Assembly: GCA_030271555.1 (NCBI GenBank)
Contig: JARXKQ010000026.1
Span: 1 to 10,110 of the forward strand
Direction of reading: 5' to 3'
Length of the DNA: 10,110 bases
From: Chloroflexota bacterium
GTDB taxonomy: Bacteria > Chloroflexota > Limnocylindria > Limnocylindrales > CSP1-4
Positions within the stretch are counted from its first letter, which is position 1. The number at the start of each line of letters is the position of its first letter. Both the position numbers and the translations under genes were made by a program. A model generated the notes under the pieces. That model saw only the letters and a list, made by a program, of their open reading frames with translations, ran no database searches and was not told the DNA's origin. This document shows positions 6,283 through 10,110 of the stretch, piece after piece.

Positions 6283-7506
6283 ATGATGTTCGAAGGCCAG
6301 TCGATCATCGACATGCTCTTCCAGCTGCTCCAGCAGCTGCTGATTCCCAATTGGACCGACCTGATCGCGCTCTTGCCGTGGGTGCTGATCGTCCTGGTCG
6401 CCTTCTGGCTCGTCTTCACCGTGCTGCAGTGGCAGCGCGCCGGCGCACGCAACCGCTCGCGGGTGCCGCGCCGCGCGCCCGGTTCGCCGCCGCCCGGGGT
6501 GCATATGCCCGGGCCGTCGCGCTGGCCGTTCGTCGTGCCCATCGGCGCCGCGTTCCTGCTGGCATCACTCGTGCTCGTCCCCCGCGACGCGACAAACAAT
6601 CCAACTGAGCCGCTCAACCTGCCGCTGTTCGTGATCGGCATGATCGTGTCGCTCATCGCGATCGCCGGCTGGCTGCTCGAGGCGATGCGCGAGTGGCGCG
6701 CAACCGCGGCCGGCGCCCACGGCCCGGCCATGGCTGTCGCTCTGCCGGCACACGGAGCGGTGGCCACTCTGCCTGCGACCACGGAATCCGCGCCGGCAAC
6801 GTTCGAGTACCCAGAGCCACCGCCAGGCGTGCACATGCCCGGGCCTAGCCCATGGCCGTTCTTCGCGCCCATCGCCCTGGCGGTGATGCTCTTCGGCGTC
6901 GTTTTCAGCGGCATCCTGCTGGTCGGTGGCTTGATCATGGGCATCATCGCCGCGGCCGGCTGGCTGATCGACGCGGGCCAGGAATATCACTCGACTGAAG
7001 CCGTGGGCCATGCCGTTCCGCGAACGCGCGACCCACGCGCCGTGTGGCCCAAGCGCCTGGTGCCGCTTTACGGCGCGGTGGTCGTGATCGCCGTGCTGGG
7101 CATGCTCGCCCCCACCGGCCTCGCTTTTCTCAACAGCTTCAAGCCGCCCGAAGCGACACCAACACCGGTCGCGGTGCCGGCCGTGCCCCAGATCAGCGCC
7201 AGCAGTGCCGTCTCCTTCGACAGCAAGCTGCTGATCGTGCCTGCCGGCCGTCCGTTTGACCTGGTGTTCGACAACAACAACGCCGGCGTGCCGCACAACG
7301 TCAAGATCGGCGACTCGGCGGCGATGGCTACAGTCATCTTCGACGGCGAGGTCGTCACGGGCGCGGCGCAGGTCACTTATCACGTGCCGGCGATCAGCCA
7401 AGGGGACTACTACTTCGAGTGCAAGATCCATCCGAACATGAACGGGACTCTCAGGGCGCTGCCGGAGTCGACCAGCCCGCAACCAGGGGCATCGCCGGCG
7501 CCCTAA
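6283..7506 (+). CDS. Membrane-anchored cupredoxin with duplicated two-helix module
   Basis: A 407-residue protein not recognised as a named family member. Six hydrophobic segments are seen: about 26-49, 81-100, 113-134, 191-209, 211-230 and 260-283. The motif PPPGVHMPGPS at 69-79 recurs at 179-189, exactly 110 residues on, each time followed by WPF and a helix pair ending in AGWL. This is a clear internal duplication; such GVHxPxPSxWP modules occur, as I recall, in accessory parts of oxidase complexes. A Pro/Thr/Ala linker (about 287-303) leads to a cupredoxin domain with type 1 copper ligands His338 (PHNV), Cys380, His383 and Met386 (CKIHPNM). Its ligand loop has the same spacing as the domain fused to coxB. 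The copper domain should face the outside and could bring electrons to the oxidase. It lies 40 bases after the subunit IV-like gene and 5 before the thioredoxin gene. Two ATGs (6283, 6286) are possible; the ribosome-binding site is weak. Confidence 0.85.
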   Translation: MMFEGQSIIDMLFQLLQQLLIPNWTDLIALLPWVLIVLVAFWLVFTVLQWQRAGARNRSRVPRRAPGSPPPGVHMPGPSRWPFVVPIGAAFLLASLVLVPRDATNNPTEPLNLPLFVIGMIVSLIAIAGWLLEAMREWRATAAGAHGPAMAVALPAHGAVATLPATTESAPATFEYPEPPPGVHMPGPSPWPFFAPIALAVMLFGVVFSGILLVGGLIMGIIAAAGWLIDAGQEYHSTEAVGHAVPRTRDPRAVWPKRLVPLYGAVVVIAVLGMLAPTGLAFLNSFKPPEATPTPVAVPAVPQISASSAVSFDSKLLIVPAGRPFDLVFDNNNAGVPHNVKIGDSAAMATVIFDGEVVTGAAQVTYHVPAISQGDYYFECKIHPNMNGTLRALPESTSPQPGASPAP

Positions 7507-7511
7507 CGGGC

Positions 7512-8048
7512 ATGCCGCGCGTCGCCCTGGTGGCGCTGGCGCTGGTGCTGGCGATCCCGATCATCTACATCGGTTCGCAGATCAGGCTGGGCGGCACGGC
7601 CGACCCAAGCACGATCGTGGTTGGCCGCGACCCACTGTTGGATCAGCCCGCGCCCCAGATCAGCCTAACCACCGTCGATGGCCGACAGGTGTCTCTGTCG
7701 GACTACATCGGCCGGCCGGTCATCGTGAACTTCTGGGCGAGCTGGTGCGTGCCATGTCGTGACGAGTTCCCGCTGCTGGCCGCGGCGCGCGCCCAACATC
7801 AGGCAGAGGGGCTCGAGATCCTGGGCGTCATCCACGACGACTCCGCGCAGAGCGCCGCGGCCTTCGCGGCCACGTACAACGCTGAGTGGCCGTTGCTGGT
7901 CGACGCGAGTGACCTGGCATGGACCGCCTATCACGGGGCGTTCGTGCCGGTCAGCTACTTCATCGATCGCGCCGGCGTAGTGCGCGCGGTGAGCTACGGC
8001 CCGCCTCCCTCGGAAAACCTGGACCAGGTGCTGGCCAAGATCCTTTAG
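7512..8048 (+). CDS. Membrane-anchored TlpA/ResA-type thioredoxin
   Basis: A 178-residue thiol-disulfide oxidoreductase of the TlpA/ResA/CcmG group. An N-terminal signal anchor (VALVALALVLAIPIIYIG, about 4-21) holds it outside the membrane. The thioredoxin fold runs from about residue 45, with NFWASWCVPCRDEFP carrying the redox pair Cys79 and Cys82, and FVPVSYFIDRAGVV holding the cis-proline loop. Family members reduce apocytochrome c or copper-site cysteines; TlpA is known to reduce CuA-site cysteines and a Sco protein in Bradyrhizobium. With two copper proteins and no c-type cytochrome in the operon, a role in CuA or type 1 copper maturation is the more attractive inference, but heme c work elsewhere in the genome is possible. 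The ATG at 7512 is 5 bases after the cupredoxin stop. The frame stays open upstream to 7419, but that would put a polar stretch before the anchor, so the shorter form is preferred. Last gene of the operon. Confidence 0.92.
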   Translation: MPRVALVALALVLAIPIIYIGSQIRLGGTADPSTIVVGRDPLLDQPAPQISLTTVDGRQVSLSDYIGRPVIVNFWASWCVPCRDEFPLLAAARAQHQAEGLEILGVIHDDSAQSAAAFAATYNAEWPLLVDASDLAWTAYHGAFVPVSYFIDRAGVVRAVSYGPPPSENLDQVLAKIL

Positions 8049-8081
8049 CGCGCGACCGGCGCGCCTGACCGGAAAATGAAA

Positions 8082-8110
8082 CGACCCCGGGAGGCGGGTC
8101 CGCGGGGTCG
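8082..8110 (-). terminator. Intrinsic terminator of the tRNA transcript
   Basis: CGACCCCG (8082-8089) pairs perfectly with CGGGGTCG (8103-8110) over 8 base pairs around a 13-base loop. On the - strand the stem is followed by TTTCATTTTCC, a U-rich tail, 33 bases past the tRNA CCA end. On the + strand no T run follows, so it should stop the oxidase operon only weakly. An outer pair TGACCG (8066-8071) and CGGTCA (8114-8119) flanks it and might extend the structure. Confidence 0.7.
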
Positions 8111-8143
8111 CTTCGGTCAATGTGCGGTTGTTCGTGGGACGCT

Positions 8144-8218
8144 TGGTTGCGGGGGACGGATTCGAACCGCCGACCTTCGGGTTATGAGCCCGACGAGCTG
8201 CCGCTGCTCCACCCCGCC
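8144..8218 (-). tRNA. Initiator tRNA-fMet (anticodon CAT)
   Basis: A full cloverleaf can be folded by hand on the - strand. The acceptor stem GCGGGG/CCCCGC has an unpaired 1-72 position; the D stem GAGC/GCTC has A11-T24; the anticodon arm is TCGGG-CTCATAA-CCCGA; the variable loop is AGGTC; the T arm is GGCGG-TTCGAAT-CCGTC. It ends with discriminator A73 and an encoded CCA. The mismatched first acceptor pair, three G-C pairs (GGG/CCC) at the base of the anticodon stem, and A11-T24 are the three hallmarks of bacterial initiator tRNA. The 1-72 mismatch is G-A here rather than the usual C-A. The D loop is short at 7 bases. It begins 8 bases after the hydrolase stop, so it may be co-transcribed with the two genes upstream. 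Confidence 0.97.
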
Positions 8219-8226
8219 CGCGGAGT

Positions 8227-9012
8227 TTAGGCCATGACCGCCGATTGCGCCTCCGAACGGACCTTGAGGGCCGATTTCCACGCTTCGAGTGCCTCCGGCC
8301 ACCAGCGATCAAGCATCACATCGTCGCCGTACCACGGCGAGCCGATCATGCCGTGGCGCACATCGTCGTAGGTCAGTTGCTTGGCGCCTTCGAGGTGGAC
8401 CGCCGAGTAGGGCACGATCCCATCGCCCAGATCCTGGGTCTCGTCGCCCACCGCGATCGAGAAGAGCTCATTGGCCGCGACCCCGGCGAGGCCGGGAAAC
8501 TCGGCGCCGGGCGTGCGCCCACCCACGGTGACGTAGGCCGTGCGTGGTGCGAAGTACGCGCCGGGGTTGATGCGTTCGAGGAAGGCGGTCGCCGCATGCC
8601 CGGCGTGCATGTAGCGGTTCTGCAAATGGATCAGGCCATGCGGCGTGCCCAGGGTGACGAGGCAACCAACCGCATCGTGGACGTTGGCGATGCGGCCGTT
8701 GAAGGGTTGATCGGCCATTGCCAGTCGCGCGGCAATGCCACCCGCCGAGTGGCCGACGACGATGATCGGCGCGTTGCCCGCCGCGTGATAAGTCGCGGCG
8801 ATCGCGTGGCCGGTCCGGCGCAGGACCGCACCGAAACCCAGGAAAGCGGCGAGCAGCCAGTCGGGCGTCCACAACGGCGCGATATCGACTCGAGCCACTC
8901 CCCGCTGGAGCAGCCGCGCCCGGAGCGGCCAGTAGTTGACCGGCGCAGTCGCGAACCCGCCCACGATCAGAACGCTGGGCTGGCCGCCGTTGCGCCAGCG
9001 GCTATGAGCCAA
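8227..9012 (-). CDS. Alpha/beta-hydrolase, lipase-like serine esterase
   Basis: From the TTG start at 9012 the protein has 261 residues. The first strand PSVLIVGGF leads into an oxyanion-loop region. The nucleophile elbow GHSAGG carries Ser89 after the strand APIIVVG. The likely Asp197 is in LGDGIVP and His220 in VRHGMIG, completing a Ser-Asp-His triad. The order and the VTLGTPHG segment after the elbow resemble PGAP1-like and triacylglycerol-lipase-like hydrolases; the substrate cannot be told. There is no clear signal peptide, so it is probably cytoplasmic. The TTG lies inside the last codons of the S9 peptidase, giving an 11-base overlap and probable translational coupling. No ATG or GTG lies between this TTG and the core strand IVGG except the GTG within that strand, so a rare start is likely. 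The open frame continues upstream to 9267 but there it is a low-complexity Arg/Ser shadow of the peptidase. Confidence 0.85.
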   Translation of the reverse strand: MAHSRWRNGGQPSVLIVGGFATAPVNYWPLRARLLQRGVARVDIAPLWTPDWLLAAFLGFGAVLRRTGHAIAATYHAAGNAPIIVVGHSAGGIAARLAMADQPFNGRIANVHDAVGCLVTLGTPHGLIHLQNRYMHAGHAATAFLERINPGAYFAPRTAYVTVGGRTPGAEFPGLAGVAANELFSIAVGDETQDLGDGIVPYSAVHLEGAKQLTYDDVRHGMIGSPWYGDDVMLDRWWPEALEAWKSALKVRSEAQSAVMA

Positions 9013-10110
9013 GGAACTCGACCTTGACCGGCTCGAATCCGTCGGCGAGCGTGAAGCCGAAGACCTGCGCGTAGAACGACGCCTCCGCTTCGAGCGAGCG
9101 GCGGATGTTCGCTGCTTGGCGGAAGCCGTGGCCCTCGCCGTCGAACGGCAGGTATGCGTGCGGGATGTGGCGTTGCTTAAGCGCTTCCACGATCCCCTCT
9201 GCCTGGGCGATCGGCACGACCATGTCATCGCGCCCCTGCAGAACCAGTAGCGGCACCTTGAAGCCATCGACGTGATGGATGGGCGAGCGCTCGCGGTACA
9301 GCTCCATCGCCTGCGGATACGGACCGATCATCTGGTCCATGTAGCGCGACTCGAACTTGTGCGTCTCGCGCGCGAGCGCCTCGACGTCGCCCACGCCGAA
9401 ATACGACGCACCAGCGGCGAAGACGTCATGGAATGCCAACGCGCACAGCGTGGTGTAGCCGCCGGCGCTGCCGCCACGGATGGCCATGCGCTGCGGATCG
9501 ACGTCGCCCCGCGCCGCAAGGTACTGCGCAGCGGCGATGCAGTCGTCCACGTCGTAGACGCCCCATTTGCCATAGAGCCTGCGCATGTACTCGCGGCCGT
9601 AGCCGTTGGAGCCGCGGTAGTTAACGTCCACGACGGCGAAGCCGCGGCTGGTGAAGAACTCCTTGCCCAGATCGAGCATCGCCGGCGACAACGATGTCGG
9701 ACCGCCGTGGTTGAAGACGACGAGCGGTGGCCGCTCGTCCGCGGGGCCGGCGTAGCCCGGGTTCGTCGGCGGGTAGTACCAGGCATGAGCCACATCGCCA
9801 TCGCTCGTCGGGAAGGTGATTGCCTCAGGCTGTGACACGAACGCCGGGTCGACGCTCAGCTCGTAGGCCTCGCGCAGGACGCGCCGCTCCCCGGTAACCA
9901 GGTCCATCAGCACGACTGCTGGTGGCTGGGTGTGCGACAGGCCGATGTACAGCACCCGGCTGCCGCGGACCTGAACGAGGCCGATCGACGTATCGGGCAC
10001 ATCGATGCGGGTCGCTGCGCCAGCGACCGGGAAGCGCCACAGCTGGTCCGCACCCGCGCGACGCACCATGGCCACGATCGTCCCGTTCGGTTCGATGCCG
10101 TACCACGACA
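9002..10110 (-). CDS. S9-family (prolyl oligopeptidase-like) serine peptidase, N-terminus outside window
   Basis: The frame is open to the right edge, so the start and most of the N-terminal beta-propeller lie beyond; about 368 C-terminal codons are visible. The first 100 or so residues still show propeller-blade features (DQLWRFPV, SRVLYIGLS, VVLMDLVTGERRVL). The catalytic alpha/beta-hydrolase domain follows: PPLVVFNHGGPTS (oxyanion loop), AVVDVNYRGSNGYGREY, and the Ser in GGSAGGYT (codon 9467-9469). The Asp is in GRDDMVVP (codon 9227-9229) and the His in EGHGF (codon 9128-9130). Family members cut short peptides, often acylaminoacyl or X-Pro substrates; which applies here cannot be read off. 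The visible part has no membrane segment. It overlaps the hydrolase gene and reads toward the tRNA, so all three may form one transcript. Confidence 0.95.
   Translation of the reverse strand, partial: SWYGIEPNGTIVAMVRRAGADQLWRFPVAGAATRIDVPDTSIGLVQVRGSRVLYIGLSHTQPPAVVLMDLVTGERRVLREAYELSVDPAFVSQPEAITFPTSDGDVAHAWYYPPTNPGYAGPADERPPLVVFNHGGPTSLSPAMLDLGKEFFTSRGFAVVDVNYRGSNGYGREYMRRLYGKWGVYDVDDCIAAAQYLAARGDVDPQRMAIRGGSAGGYTTLCALAFHDVFAAGASYFGVGDVEALARETHKFESRYMDQMIGPYPQAMELYRERSPIHHVDGFKVPLLVLQGRDDMVVPIAQAEGIVEALKQRHIPHAYLPFDGEGHGFRQAANIRRSLEAEASFYAQVFGFTLADGFEPVKVEFLGS

Noticed and set aside
7419..7511. N-terminal extension of the thioredoxin gene
   Set aside because: It would overlap the cupredoxin end by 88 bases and put a polar stretch before the signal anchor; the ATG at 7512 fits better.
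8066..8119. Nested outer repeat TGACCG/CGGTCA around the terminator as a separate regulatory element
   Set aside because: Six-base arms in GC-rich DNA may be chance; noted only as a possible extension of the terminator hairpin.
9013..9267. N-terminal extension of the hydrolase
   Set aside because: Low-complexity Arg/Ser/Thr sequence that is a frame shadow of the S9 peptidase catalytic domain.

Overview
The window is a GC-rich bacterial chromosomal segment with no sign of a mobile element, CRISPR array or rRNA. The gene set is an A-type heme-copper oxidase operon in which blue-copper (cupredoxin) domains sit where a cytochrome c would be expected. Together with the XRE and TPR protein types, this suggests a member of the Chloroflexota or a nearby terrestrial lineage. 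That placement is an inference from gene content and style, not from a marker gene.

Layout: (1) 2-559 (+) is the 3' part of a tetratricopeptide-repeat protein gene that ends at a TAA; the reading frame stays protein-like for about 22 further codons, so the stop may be a recent mutation. (2) About 624-1277 (-) is an XRE-type helix-turn-helix protein with a C-terminal domain resembling a degenerate PD-(D/E)XK fold. A 201-base gap upstream holds a perfect 6-3-6 inverted repeat. (3) 1479-2501 (-) is ctaG, a cytochrome oxidase copper-assembly membrane protein, divergent from (4) the oxidase operon on the + strand: coxB (2564-3712), coxA (3721-5418), coxC (5415-6050), a 60-residue two-helix subunit IV-like protein (6060-6242), a six-helix membrane protein with a C-terminal cupredoxin (6283-7506), and a membrane-anchored TlpA/ResA-type thioredoxin (7512-8048). 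(5) On the - strand, reading toward the oxidase operon, come an S9 prolyl-oligopeptidase-family peptidase (9002 to beyond the window end), an overlapping alpha/beta hydrolase (8227-9012) and, 8 bases after it, an initiator tRNA-Met (8144-8218) followed by an intrinsic terminator.

How the genes fit together: subunits I, II and III keep the key metal-ligand and proton-path residues of an A1-type oxygen-reducing oxidase. CtaG is expected to help copper delivery to subunit I, and the thioredoxin could keep copper-site cysteines reduced. Subunit II carries an extra type 1 copper domain fused after its CuA domain, and the fifth gene of the operon carries a second, related type 1 copper domain on a membrane anchor built from a duplicated two-helix module. 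No CXXCH heme c motif is present in any oxidase-locus protein. The simplest reading is an oxidase fed by copper proteins rather than by cytochrome c, which is the most interesting feature of the window.
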